Shown: piece by piece, positions 1 to 5,714 of the stretch | Layout of the letters: each line of letters begins with the position of its first letter | Numbering within the stretch: the stretch's first letter is position 1 | Assembly (NCBI GenBank): GCA_016764835.1 | Contig: JAESRD010000400.1 | Location: forward strand, 1-6,102 | DNA length: 6,102 nt | Direction of reading: 5' to 3' | Source of the DNA: Paracoccaceae bacterium | GTDB lineage: Bacteria; Pseudomonadota; Alphaproteobacteria; Rhodobacterales; Rhodobacteraceae | Position numbers and translations under genes: made by a program | The notes under the pieces: generated by a model | Databases searched by the model: none | Told to the model about the DNA's origin: nothing | What the model saw: only the letters and a program-made list of their open reading frames with translations

Positions 1-686
1 GCCCAAAGATCAACGCGCCGATTACCGCCAACCCCAGTCATGTCGTTCTTGATAACACCGTTCAACCCAGCCGCCGCACCGCTCGAAACGCTCAGCCGCC
101 CACGGGCAACCCATTGCGGTTCATACAGCTCCAGCCCGGCAAATATTACCGCCCGATTGGCGATAATATCAACCACGCTCAGCTCTTCTGTAAACCCAGC
201 CTGCTCCAACGCAAACCGACAGCCACTATCACCAAGCACCGCCGGACAATCATACTGGTAGCTGCGGCCCTGCACCTGATTGAGCGCATCCGTCAGCCCG
301 CGCAGCTCGGCGTGAAACGCCCCAGCCCCCTGCCGCAGCTCACCTATAGAGCCGCGAAACCGCAGCTTACGCTGGCTCACATCTTGCCAGTTCACCAGCC
401 AAGCCTGTACCTCCGCGCCGTCAAACTTACCGGCTCGAATATCAGCCTCGCTCACCGCATCATCCGACAGCACGCCCAGCGCTTCGGTGTTATCAACCGC
501 CAGCCCCGTGCCCTGCATCAGTGCCCGCGCAGACATGCCGGTTGAGGCGCTATAAGCGCGCCCATCAAAGCTAAGGTCCATGTCGTGATCGGTAAACCCA
601 AACCGCACCCCGTCCTGCCGGGTCAGATCCCAGCAGCGACACGTATTGGTGATCCCGGTCGCCAAATGCTCATAAAGCGCGCTCAT
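1..686 (-). CDS. g13: Baseplate hub protein (DUF2163 / BR0599 family), 3' end missing
   Basis: Translation from the ATG at 686 stays open for 228 codons to the window edge, so the C-terminal part is missing. The sequence fits the DUF2163/BR0599 phage family, the GTA g13 hub related to lambda gpL: CRCWDLTRQDGVRFGFTDHDMDL near the start, then SADDAV-like spacing (LSDDAVSEADIRAGKFDGAEVQAWLVNW), LRFRGSIGELRQGAGAFHAELRGLTDALNQ, and the motif YDCPAVLGDSGCRF. Four cysteines are visible (residues 16, 18, 147 and 156). Lambda gpL is known to bind an iron-sulfur cluster, so some of these could be ligands, which is an inference. The start overlaps the g12 stop (ATGA) and GAGG lies seven bases upstream (694-697). 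The peptidase (g14) and megatron (g15) genes would be expected next, outside the window. Confidence 0.93.
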   Translation of the reverse strand, partial: MSALYEHLATGITNTCRCWDLTRQDGVRFGFTDHDMDLSFDGRAYSASTGMSARALMQGTGLAVDNTEALGVLSDDAVSEADIRAGKFDGAEVQAWLVNWQDVSQRKLRFRGSIGELRQGAGAFHAELRGLTDALNQVQGRSYQYDCPAVLGDSGCRFALEQAGFTEELSVVDIIANRAVIFAGLELYEPQWVARGRLSVSSGAAAGLNGVIKNDMTGVGGNRRVDLW

Positions 687-1315
687 ACCCGCACCTCAAT
701 AATCGGCACATCCGGCACTTCACCAGCGCGAAACGAGGCCACCGAAACTAAGATCCGGTCGGTATCAAACCGCACAGGCACGTCATATTCATAGCCCGCC
801 GACACCTCAGCCGCCGCCTCAGGCGCCGCGACAAATGTGACAATACCCGTGGCCAGATCGACACTATAATCAATGCTCTCTTGCAAAGCATCGCCGCCAA
901 CCGCCATCTTCACACTGCCCGCAACCGGCTTGCTCAAAGGCCGCAAATACTCAGTGTCACCAGAGCGGTAGCGCTTAATAAGCTGAAACTGCGTCGTCGC
1001 GTCATCGCCGTGGCCCACAAGCTGATCTACAGCACTCGGGTCCTTGGATGGCGCACAAGATTTATAGTCGCTCCAGTCTTTCCAGCGAAAGCCAAAAAGC
1101 TGCCCTTGGCGCGCCTCAAAAAACCCAATCAGATCCTCAAGATCGTCAAGCGAGCGCAACCCAAGCCCGGCGTCATATCGGCGGCGCGAATGCGCCCAGG
1201 GCGCGTTACGCTCCTCATAGCCATTGGCCAAAGTCACAATCTCGGTTCGTCTTTCTGGCCCGCCAACAGAGCCAAAACTCAGACTGGCAGGAAAACGCAC
1301 TTCATGAAACGACAT
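683..1315 (-). CDS. g12: Distal tail protein (DUF2460)
   Basis: This 210-aa DUF2460 protein is GTA g12. It forms the ring at the far end of the tube and is the platform for the hub. Conserved blocks are FHEVRFPASLSFGSVGGPERRTEIVTLANGYEERNAPWAHSRRRYDAG, then LDDLEDLIGFFEARQGQLFGFRWKDWSDYKSC in the first half. The second half has FQLIKRYRSGDTEYLRPLSKPVAGSV and a closing strand VPVRFDTDRILVSVASFRAGEVPDVPIIEVRV. The ATG at 1315 is nine bases after the tape measure stop. AGGAG (1322-1326) overlaps that stop codon (TAGGAG). The gene ends in an ATGA overlap with g13. Confidence 0.95.
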   Translation of the reverse strand: MSFHEVRFPASLSFGSVGGPERRTEIVTLANGYEERNAPWAHSRRRYDAGLGLRSLDDLEDLIGFFEARQGQLFGFRWKDWSDYKSCAPSKDPSAVDQLVGHGDDATTQFQLIKRYRSGDTEYLRPLSKPVAGSVKMAVGGDALQESIDYSVDLATGIVTFVAAPEAAAEVSAGYEYDVPVRFDTDRILVSVASFRAGEVPDVPIIEVRV

Positions 1316-1321
1316 GGTATT

Positions 1322-1326
1322 CTCCT
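1322..1326 (-). promoter_or_regulatory. Ribosome binding site of g12 fused to the g11 stop
   Basis: AGGAG lies six bases before the ATG at 1315 and shares its first two bases with the g11 stop TAG. This geometry suits a ribosome ending g11 and restarting on g12. Confidence 0.65.
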
Positions 1327-1984
1327 AGCGGTTACGCTGTCCGCGGGTGATCGCCCGGCTCATCTGAGCAGCAATCTGGCTCTGACTGCGGGCAAATCCT
1401 TGCACATCAGGGGTGGTGACATTCATCGTCACATGAACGCTAGAGCCGCCAGCGGCCCGCACGCCCAGCCGGCCATCAGCGCCGCGCGCCAGTGGCATAA
1501 TAGCCTCCGGCCCGGCCTCGCCCATCAGCCCAACGCCGCCGCGCATCGGAAACATTGTGGCACCTGAAACGATCCCACCTTTGGCAAACGGCATGACTTG
1601 GCCCTGGCTAAACGCATTGCCATTTGCATTGGCCGTCACGCCGCCAAACAGCGCGCCAACACCCTGCGCCAACAGCCCGCCAAGCTGGTCCGTCACCGGC
1701 TTTATCGCCATAGAACAGGCCGTGTCGGCCATTGACTTGGCAACAGTCGCCAAAGCATCCGACAATTTTGTGCCGTCAAATATCAGCCCGTCAAAGGCCC
1801 GTCGCAAGCCGCCAGAAAAGCCAGATTGCAGCTTGCCCATCTCAGATGAGGTCAAACGCATCGCACTATCCATCTGCTGCAACTGCGTGGTAAACGCCGC
1901 CCCAACAGCTGACACATCGCCAAGACTGCGCTCTAACGCGCTGACTTCGCTCTCAAAATCATCAATCTCGTCAAAATCCGCCAT
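1325..1984 (-). CDS. g11: Short tail tape measure protein
   Basis: This is the ruler that sets tail length and occupies the tube lumen before DNA passage. At 219 aa it is very short for a tape measure, but it is the usual size in RcGTA-type clusters and agrees with their short tails. The N-terminal ~60 residues are acidic and helical (FDEIDDFESEVSALERSLGDV). A helical and hydrophobic segment follows (LATVAKSMADTACSMAIKPVTDQLGGLLAQGVGALFGG). The C-terminal part has the Gly-rich motif common in phage tape measures, FAKGGIVSGATMFPMRGG...GLMGEAGPEAIMPLARG, and ends in a basic tail. The ATG at 1984 overlaps g10.1 by 14 bases and has GGAGAG (1992-1997) upstream. Its stop codon TAG forms part of the g12 ribosome site. 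Confidence 0.9.
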   Translation of the reverse strand: MADFDEIDDFESEVSALERSLGDVSAVGAAFTTQLQQMDSAMRLTSSEMGKLQSGFSGGLRRAFDGLIFDGTKLSDALATVAKSMADTACSMAIKPVTDQLGGLLAQGVGALFGGVTANANGNAFSQGQVMPFAKGGIVSGATMFPMRGGVGLMGEAGPEAIMPLARGADGRLGVRAAGGSSVHVTMNVTTPDVQGFARSQSQIAAQMSRAITRGQRNR

Positions 1985-2189
1985 CCGCGTTCTCTCCAGC
2001 TTGTTCTCTATCAGGATAAGCCTGCGCCAATTCGCTCAGCCGCATGCGCCCCATCGGTGCGCTGGCAGCGTCAAGCCCCAGCATCACCATCAGCTCGGCC
2101 GGGGTCAGCGCCCAAAAATCAGCCGGGCGCAGGCGCAGGCCCTTCAACCCCAGCCGCATCAGCCCCGGCCAATCCATTTTTTCGCTCAT
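1971..2189 (-). CDS. g10.1: Small phage tail assembly chaperone (DUF2376 type)
   Basis: This 72-aa protein has the GTA/prophage signature MDWPGLMRLGLKGLRLRPADFWALTPAELMVMLGL, recognisable as the small tail assembly chaperone family. It is often missed because of its size. Together with g10 it probably plays the role of the lambda gpG/gpGT pair, but as two separate genes and without the classic frameshift fusion. The start ATG at 2189 overlaps the g10 stop (ATGA) with no ribosome site of its own. The C-terminus overlaps the start of the tape measure gene by 14 bases. Confidence 0.85.
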   Translation of the reverse strand: MSEKMDWPGLMRLGLKGLRLRPADFWALTPAELMVMLGLDAASAPMGRMRLSELAQAYPDREQAGENADGGF

Positions 2190-2503
2190 TGCGGCACCGT
2201 GAACGCCCGCGCCAGTAACGCGGCCGCGGCCTTGGCCGCACCAACAGGCCCGCCCTCAATCTCTGCCGTCAGCAGATCAGCCGCCGTGCCTTGCCAGCCG
2301 CCGCCGCGTAACCCCGCCACAATCAGCGCCATCACATCGCGGCCCCTAAACGCACCAGTTTCAAACCGAGCAACAAGCTCAACCAAGGAGGCTTCCTTGT
2401 CCAACTCTGCTTCCAGTTCAGCCAGCGCGCCCAGTGTCAGCTTGGCCACCAAACGCTCGCCATTGATCGTCAGGGCAACCTCGCCTGCCAGCGGATTAGC
2501 CAT
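2186..2503 (-). CDS. g10: GTA gp10-like tail assembly chaperone
   Basis: This protein of ~105 aa matches the gene transfer agent gp10 family (tail assembly chaperone class). It lies between the tube and tape measure genes, where tailed phages carry the chaperones that keep the tape measure soluble. It begins with a short beta segment (GEVALTINGERLVAKLTLGALAELEAELD), then has a helical region (SLVELVARFETGAFRGRDVMALIVAGLRGGG) and an Ala-rich end (AAKAAAALLARAF). The ATG at 2501-2503 shares its A with the g9 stop (TGATG). A TTG one codon earlier is possible but less likely. No ribosome site is visible, so translation probably depends on ribosomes finishing g9, which matters given the frameshift there. 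Its stop overlaps g10.1 in ATGA. Confidence 0.85.
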   Translation of the reverse strand: MANPLAGEVALTINGERLVAKLTLGALAELEAELDKEASLVELVARFETGAFRGRDVMALIVAGLRGGGWQGTAADLLTAEIEGGPVGAAKAAAALLARAFTVPQ

Positions 2504-2918
2504 CAAATCAGCGGCGCAAATGTCAGCGCCCCAGCCGAAGCCAGCGACATCTCATACGTGGCCTCACCATTATAGCTGCCCGCATATTCGATCGACGTGA
2601 TCTGAAACGGCCCAGCGACCGTGCCAAAACCTGGGATAATCACCTGAAAATCAGGCACTTCCGCGTCAAAGAATATCTGCCGCGCCCGTTCCGTCGTGGT
2701 CTCGTCCTTAAACACGCCTGAGCCAGAGATTGAGGCGGTCTTCACCCCAGCCCCGCCAGCAGTTCGCGCCAGCCGCCAGCACTCTCTAAGCTGGTCACAT
2801 CAACACTCTCGGTGTTGAAGCTGATCCGCGTTGCCCGTAGCCCGGCCACCGTCTCAAAGGCGCCGCCGCCGGTCATATCAATCTTGATCAATAGGTCTTT
2901 GCCGTTTTGAGCCGCCAT
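2503..2918 (-). pseudogene. g9: Major tail tube protein, TP901-1 family, split by a 1-base frameshift
   Basis: The tail tube protein of the GTA is encoded here in two overlapping frames. The first half runs from the ATG at 2918 to a TGA at 2742-2744 (58 aa, MAAQNGKDLLIKI... to GGWRELLAGLG). The second half continues from the GTG at 2743-2745 to 2503 (80 aa, VKTASISGSGVF... to ASAGALTFAPLI). Joined by a -1 shift they give a continuous ~138-aa protein of normal family length, with the expected motifs RISFNTESVDVTSLES, GVFKDETTTERARQIFFD, FQVIIPGFGTV and FQITSIEYAGSYNGEATYEMSLASAGAL. Nothing is missing except one base near two GGGG runs. It is marked as broken, but three readings remain open: a sequencing or assembly error, a genuine recent mutation, or rescue by ribosomal slippage or GTGA reinitiation. 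All neighbouring genes are intact, so general decay of the cluster is not indicated. Confidence 0.88.
2742..2754 (-). other. Frameshift site in g9: two GGGG runs, stop TGA overlapping GTG
   Basis: On the coding strand the codons read GCG GGG CTG GGG TGA. A -1 shift at the first GGG would give Ala-Gly-Ala-Gly-Val-Lys, and at the second Ala-Gly-Leu-Gly-Val-Lys. Both restore the frame with no residue lost, because each GGG is preceded by another G and Gly-tRNA could re-pair. It is not a standard X-XXY-YYZ slippery heptamer. GTGA (2742-2745) also forms a 4-base stop/start overlap like those used elsewhere in this operon. Confidence 0.75.
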
Positions 2919-2926
2919 ATCGGTCA

Positions 2927-2930
2927 CTCC
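2927..2930 (-). promoter_or_regulatory. Ribosome binding site of g9
   Basis: GGAG on the coding strand lies eight bases before the ATG at 2918 and directly adjoins the direct repeat. It fixes the start at MAAQNGKDLL rather than an in-frame extension that would run back into g8. Confidence 0.7.
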
Positions 2931-2973
2931 GTTTGGTTTTCGTGAATGATAATGTTTGGTTTTCGTGAATGAT
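2931..2973. repeat. Perfect 20-bp tandem direct repeat, period 23 bp
   Basis: The plus-strand unit GTTTGGTTTTCGTGAATGAT occurs at 2931-2950 and again at 2954-2973, identical in all 20 bases, separated by AAT. The repeat lies wholly in the 65-bp spacer between g8 and g9, just upstream of the g9 ribosome site (2927-2930). It looks like a recent small duplication. Whether it is a binding site or a replication slip cannot be told from the sequence. Confidence 0.85.
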
Positions 2974-2983
2974 GAAAAACCCG

Positions 2984-3406
2984 CTAAACCTCTTCGAGCC
3001 TTGCCCGAAAAATGAGGTCTATGCGCCGCCTGCTGCCCGTGCCAATCCGTGCGGCACTGGCCCGATGAAAGTTGAGGTAAACAACCCGCCCGCGCGTCAG
3101 AACCAATTCTGGCCCCGGCACAATCGGGCAAAGCGCATCGCTAATCGCGCCCGCCGTCTGCTTTGCTTTTGCAAACCCGGCTGTCTCAGTTATCACTGAT
3201 ACAGTGAATTCATGCTCGGCCCCCGGGCAGGTCACATCAGACCGGTTGCGCACAATCTCTTTGCCCAGCACAACGTACAGAACCGGTAAGGCCCCCGCCG
3301 GCAGCGCATCATAAACTGCTGTGCCAACCAGCGCCGTCAGCGCCGTGTCACCGGTCAAGCGCCCAAACACTGCCGCCTGAAAGCCCGAAGCCATCCCATA
3401 ACTCAT
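2984..3406 (-). CDS. g8: Tail terminator protein (DUF3168)
   Basis: This 140-aa protein is of the DUF3168 family, GTA g8. It forms a ring at the head-proximal end of the tail tube and joins it to the stopper. The family pattern is clear: a helical N-terminus (FQAAVFGRLTGDTALTALVGTAVYDALP), the strand LPVLYVVLGKEIVRNRSD, the segment HEFTVSVITETAGFAKAKQTAGAISDAL, and a C-terminal strand pair (RVVYLNFHRASAARI, RRRIDLIFRARLEE). The start overlaps the g7 stop (ATGA) but also has a full AGGAGG seven bases upstream (3414-3419), the best ribosome site in the window. A 65-bp spacer with a direct repeat separates it from the tube gene. Confidence 0.9.
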   Translation of the reverse strand: MSYGMASGFQAAVFGRLTGDTALTALVGTAVYDALPAGALPVLYVVLGKEIVRNRSDVTCPGAEHEFTVSVITETAGFAKAKQTAGAISDALCPIVPGPELVLTRGRVVYLNFHRASAARIGTGSRRRIDLIFRARLEEV

Positions 3407-3741
3407 GCCGCGCCCTCCTCATCAACAAAGCAGGTCAAAAACCGGCCCGCATAATCGTTGTCGCTGACCGCTTGGATGCGAAAGATCCTCAGGTCCTCGC
3501 GAAAGCGTTGCTCAGGGCGTGGCCGCGATGGCGCACCAGGCGGTGCCGCACGGACAATGATCTTGTACTGGCCCCGTGCATAAGCAGCGCCGGGTCCGGC
3601 CAGCTCGCGCCCAGCGCGGGGGGCGACATCTGCCCAAAGCGTGCCCAAAGGCACCCATATTTCGACAAACCCGCCCGCGCCGTCTGGCTGGCGCTCCGGT
3701 GTCTCAAGCACCAGCTTGCGGTTAAGATGCGGCTCACTCAT
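3403..3741 (-). CDS. g7: Head closure (stopper) protein, head-tail joining family
   Basis: This 112-aa protein fits the phage head-tail joining family (SPP1 gp16-like, GTA g7). It is a small beta-barrel that seals the head after DNA packaging and contacts the tail terminator. Visible family features are LNRKLVLETPERQPDGAGGFVEIWVPLGTLWADV near the N-terminus, the basic mid-section GQYKIIVRAAP, and the closing strand FRIQAVSDNDYAGRFLTCFVDEE. The start ATG at 3741 overlaps the g6 stop in ATGA and has no clear ribosome site, so translation is probably coupled to g6. Its last codons contain the strong AGGAGG site used by g8. Confidence 0.88.
   Translation of the reverse strand: MSEPHLNRKLVLETPERQPDGAGGFVEIWVPLGTLWADVAPRAGRELAGPGAAYARGQYKIIVRAAPPGAPSRPRPEQRFREDLRIFRIQAVSDNDYAGRFLTCFVDEEGAA
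3414..3419 (-). promoter_or_regulatory. Consensus ribosome binding site of g8, inside g7
   Basis: AGGAGG on the coding strand, seven bases before the ATG at 3406, is embedded in the last codons of g7. It lets g8 be translated both by coupling and by fresh initiation. Confidence 0.7.
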
Positions 3742-4334
3742 GCGCCCGCCCCCAGCAACCGCACTGAGCGGTACCGCTCAATAAGGGCGGTCACGCCAAA
3801 CGGCATGCAGCCAGAGCCAAGCGCCGTTTCATGTCGAAACTCATAATAATGCGCCGCCAACAATATAACCGCATGGCATAAGTCCGCTGGCAGATCGCCC
3901 CATGTCGGGCCGTAACCCGCCGTAAAGCTTATCCGCACAGAACCACCAGATACCGGTGCAGGCAGCGCCCCGTTTAGCGCCGCAACAACCGGCCGTTGCA
4001 TGTCTGGCACCAGTTGCCAAACTGCCGCATCCACCGCCGTCGGCGTGCCAGCCGCATCAAGCAGCTCAACCGCGCTGACCTCACTTATCGGTGCCACCGG
4101 CAAAGCCTGCCTGCATTCATTGGTCCATCTTTCGTTAGACCAACTAAAGTCCCGCGCCAGCAGGGTTTTGCTTGTTCGGGCTTCCACCGCAGCAAGTGCC
4201 GCCCGCAAAAACCCTTCCAGCAATCCGTCTTGCAACCCGTCATCGGCAAAGCCGGTGCCAAGCCGCATGTGGTCTTTGAATTCATCAATCGGCAATGCGC
4301 TGAGCAGCACGCCCGTTTCTTCAGCCAAAATCAT
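3738..4334 (-). CDS. g6: Head-tail connector / adaptor protein
   Basis: This 198-aa protein matches the GTA g6 family (phage head-tail connector of the gp6/phiE125 gp8-like group). In the RcGTA particle it forms the ring that binds under the portal and receives the stopper. The N-terminus has the family pattern ETGVLLSALPIDEFKDHMRL followed by a helical stretch (GLLEGFLRAALAAVEARTSKTLL). The middle carries the WSNERW...LPVAPISEVSAVELLDAAG block, and the C-terminal half has FTAGYGPTWGDLPADLCHAVILLAAHYYEFRHE, a typical connector helix. The ATG at 4334 has GGAG seven bases upstream (4342-4345). The stop overlaps the g7 start in ATGA. No anomalies are seen in the coding part; the structured spacer before it is unusual. 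Confidence 0.92.
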   Translation of the reverse strand: MILAEETGVLLSALPIDEFKDHMRLGTGFADDGLQDGLLEGFLRAALAAVEARTSKTLLARDFSWSNERWTNECRQALPVAPISEVSAVELLDAAGTPTAVDAAVWQLVPDMQRPVVAALNGALPAPVSGGSVRISFTAGYGPTWGDLPADLCHAVILLAAHYYEFRHETALGSGCMPFGVTALIERYRSVRLLGAGA

Positions 4335-4341
4335 CCGGTTT

Positions 4342-4345
4342 CTCC
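4342..4345 (-). promoter_or_regulatory. Ribosome binding site of g6
   Basis: GGAG on the coding strand lies seven bases before the ATG at 4334. It supports that start after the long spacer, where coupling to the capsid gene is impossible. Confidence 0.6.
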
Positions 4346-4372
4346 ACTATCCGCTTAACGCCGTTTTCCGTA

Positions 4373-4446
4373 CCGGACGCACACTCCCGCATCGCTCGGA
4401 CGGAAGGGAGCAGCTAGACGACACGAGGCAACCCGTATGCGTCCGG
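4373..4446 (-). repeat. 9-bp inverted repeat enclosing a smaller stem
   Basis: CCGGACGCA at 4373-4381 is the exact reverse complement of TGCGTCCGG at 4438-4446. Inside it, CTCCC at 4384-4388 pairs with GGGAG at 4406-4410. The transcript could form a branched fold immediately upstream of g6. Nine bases in a GC-rich region could pair by chance; co-occurrence with the nearby 10-bp hairpin makes it more notable. Confidence 0.45.
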
Positions 4447-4452
4447 CCGGTA

Positions 4453-4477
4453 TGCTGCGCCGAGAGCCGGCGCAGCA
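4453..4477 (-). promoter_or_regulatory. Perfect 10-bp hairpin 16 nt after the capsid stop codon
   Basis: The arms are TGCTGCGCCG (4453-4462) and CGGCGCAGCA (4468-4477), with a 5-base loop and no mismatch. On the transcript it begins 16 nt past the capsid stop. It is GC-rich and should fold stably in RNA, but no T-run follows it on the coding strand (the next bases are TACCGGCC). A standard intrinsic terminator is therefore unlikely. A 3'-end stabiliser, pausing site or partial attenuator is more plausible. Confidence 0.65.
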
Positions 4478-4493
4478 CCCATCTCAGTCAGGT

Positions 4494-5687
4494 TTAGCTG
4501 ACTGAGAATTTCAGCAGCTTGATCGCCGCAAAATCGCTGACACCGCCGCCAACACGCTTAGTCGCATAGAACAGAACATGCGGTTTGGCAGAGAAGGGGT
4601 CACGCAGAACGCGCAGATCTGGGCGCTCAGCAATTGTGTACCCGGCATTGAAATTGCCAAAGGCAATCGGGGTGCTGTCGGCAGCCACATCGGGCATGTC
4701 CTCAGCAATCAGCACAGGGTAACCCAGCAAGCGCGCAGGCTCGCCAGCGGCCAGACCGTCAGACCACAAAAAGCGGCCATCATTGTCTTTAAGCTTGCGC
4801 ACATCGCCCGCCGTCTTGGAGTTAAGCACAAAGCCCGCACCAGAGCGGTATTCGGCACCAAGCGCATAGACGAGGTCGATCACCGCATCAGCAGGGTTGA
4901 GCGCGTCAAATGAACCCGAAGCGCCAGTTGGCACATAGCCGATATTGCCCCAAGTCCAGCTGCCATTGTCAACATCGGCATAGTCCAGAAAGCCACGCGG
5001 CTTATCAACACCGTCGCCAATAACAAACGCCGCCGCTTCAGAGCGGGAGAACTTGTCCGCAATCCGGCCAGCCAGCCAGTTTTCAATGTCAAAAGCGCTG
5101 TCGTCAAGCAGCCGCTGCGACGCTTTTGGCAACGCAGAAAGCTCGTGCAGAGCAATCGTGATCCGGTCAATAACCGGGGTCGATGTCTCAACACTAGACG
5201 CCGTCTCAGATGCCCAACCAGCGCCGATATCGGCATGGTCAACAAGCACATCATAAGATGTGGCATCGACATTGACGACATTCGCGACCGAGCGCGGCGA
5301 GCCAGTCGCGGCAACAACGCTCTTAATCGTCTCAGAGGTTTGCGGGTCAACGAGGTAGCCACCATCGGCGGCCACAACTGTGCTCATTGACTTGCCATCA
5401 AGCTCAACACCGCGCAGCGCATCGTCGTCGCCGGTGCGAAGATAGGCGGAAAACGCCTTTTGGTGTGGGGCGTCTACTTCTGCTGAAGTGGCCAATGCGG
5501 GGCGATGCCCACCAAATGCTGTTTTACGGTCCAACTTTGTCATCCGATCATCCTGGTCTTTAAGTTGCTGTTTAATCTCTGACGAGAAGGCGCTGAAATC
5601 ATTCATGAATCCAGCGATCTCGCTCTTTAGCTCAACGGCCGCAAACGGGGTTTCCCCGGCCATGGCCTTGGTTTCTGTCTTGCTCAT
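4494..5687 (-). CDS. g5: GTA major capsid protein (HK97 fold)
   Basis: This is the shell protein of the GTA head, 397 aa, the normal length for an RcGTA capsid precursor. Residues about 15-55 are charged and heptad-like (KSEIAGFMNDF...EIKQQLKDQDDRMTKLDRK), matching the coiled-coil delta/scaffold domain that the g4 protease removes. The mature part probably begins in the region GGHRPALATSAEV (about residues 59-71). From there the HK97-fold sequence runs on: AFSAYLRTGDD, the ADGGYLVDP motif, GWASETASSVETSTP, the long helix LPKASQRLLDDSAFDIENWLAGRIADKFSRSEAAAFV, the GDGVDKPRG loop and LLGYPVLIAEDMPD. The ATG at 5687 has GAGGG (5692-5696) four bases upstream. The gene stands alone: 27 bp behind g4 and 159 bp ahead of g6, with no coupling overlap. 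That fits a protein needed in hundreds of copies. Cleavage position is inferred; family assignment is strong. Confidence 0.97.
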   Translation of the reverse strand: MSKTETKAMAGETPFAAVELKSEIAGFMNDFSAFSSEIKQQLKDQDDRMTKLDRKTAFGGHRPALATSAEVDAPHQKAFSAYLRTGDDDALRGVELDGKSMSTVVAADGGYLVDPQTSETIKSVVAATGSPRSVANVVNVDATSYDVLVDHADIGAGWASETASSVETSTPVIDRITIALHELSALPKASQRLLDDSAFDIENWLAGRIADKFSRSEAAAFVIGDGVDKPRGFLDYADVDNGSWTWGNIGYVPTGASGSFDALNPADAVIDLVYALGAEYRSGAGFVLNSKTAGDVRKLKDNDGRFLWSDGLAAGEPARLLGYPVLIAEDMPDVAADSTPIAFGNFNAGYTIAERPDLRVLRDPFSAKPHVLFYATKRVGGGVSDFAAIKLLKFSVS

Positions 5688-5691
5688 ATTT

Positions 5692-5696
5692 CCCTC
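5692..5696 (-). promoter_or_regulatory. Ribosome binding site of the capsid gene
   Basis: On the coding strand GAGGG sits four bases before the ATG at 5687. It lies in the 27-bp spacer after g4, so capsid translation can start independently of g4. Confidence 0.6.
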
Positions 5697-5714
5697 ATTT
5701 GAGAGTGGCCGTGA

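Larger units (their letters stand above)
4335..4493 (-). other. Structured non-coding spacer between capsid and adaptor genes
   Basis: This 159-bp stretch is the longest gap in the window; its neighbours overlap or nearly touch. It contains a perfect 10-bp hairpin just after the capsid stop (4453-4477). It also contains a 9-bp inverted repeat (CCGGACGCA on the plus strand at 4373-4381, matched at 4438-4446) enclosing a smaller 5-bp stem (4384-4388 with 4406-4410). The last bases carry the g6 ribosome binding site. Two tiny open frames exist (22 and 23 codons) but neither has a convincing ribosome site or recognisable product. The region could be an mRNA processing, attenuation or stabilising element that sets capsid above downstream products; this is inference from structure and position only. 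Confidence 0.6.

Noticed and set aside
1557..2600. Long plus-strand open frame (347 codons), plus others at 881-1567 and 114-545
   Set aside because: They lie antisense to recognisable GTA genes, have low-complexity Ala/Pro/Ser/Arg composition and no family resemblance. They are shadows of GC-rich codon use on the other strand.
2931..2973. CRISPR array or phage attachment site
   Set aside because: Only two copies with a 3-bp separation and no spacers or integrase nearby; a simple tandem duplication fits better.
2919..3131. N-terminal extension of the tail tube frame back into g8
   Set aside because: The extension overlaps g8 out of frame and has no tail protein character. The ATG at 2918 has a well-placed GGAG and matches the family N-terminus.
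4321..4392. 23-codon minus-strand open frame overlapping the start of g6 (starts MRECASGTEN)
   Set aside because: No good ribosome site and no family match recognised; the g6 start has its own GGAG. A leader peptide cannot be excluded but is not supported.
4453..4477. Intrinsic terminator after the capsid gene
   Set aside because: The stem is strong but no T-tract follows on the coding strand, and the structural genes continue in the same operon.
4414..4482. 22-codon minus-strand open frame in the capsid-adaptor spacer (starts MGAAPALGAA)
   Set aside because: No ribosome site, no recognisable product, and its sequence is largely dictated by the hairpin.
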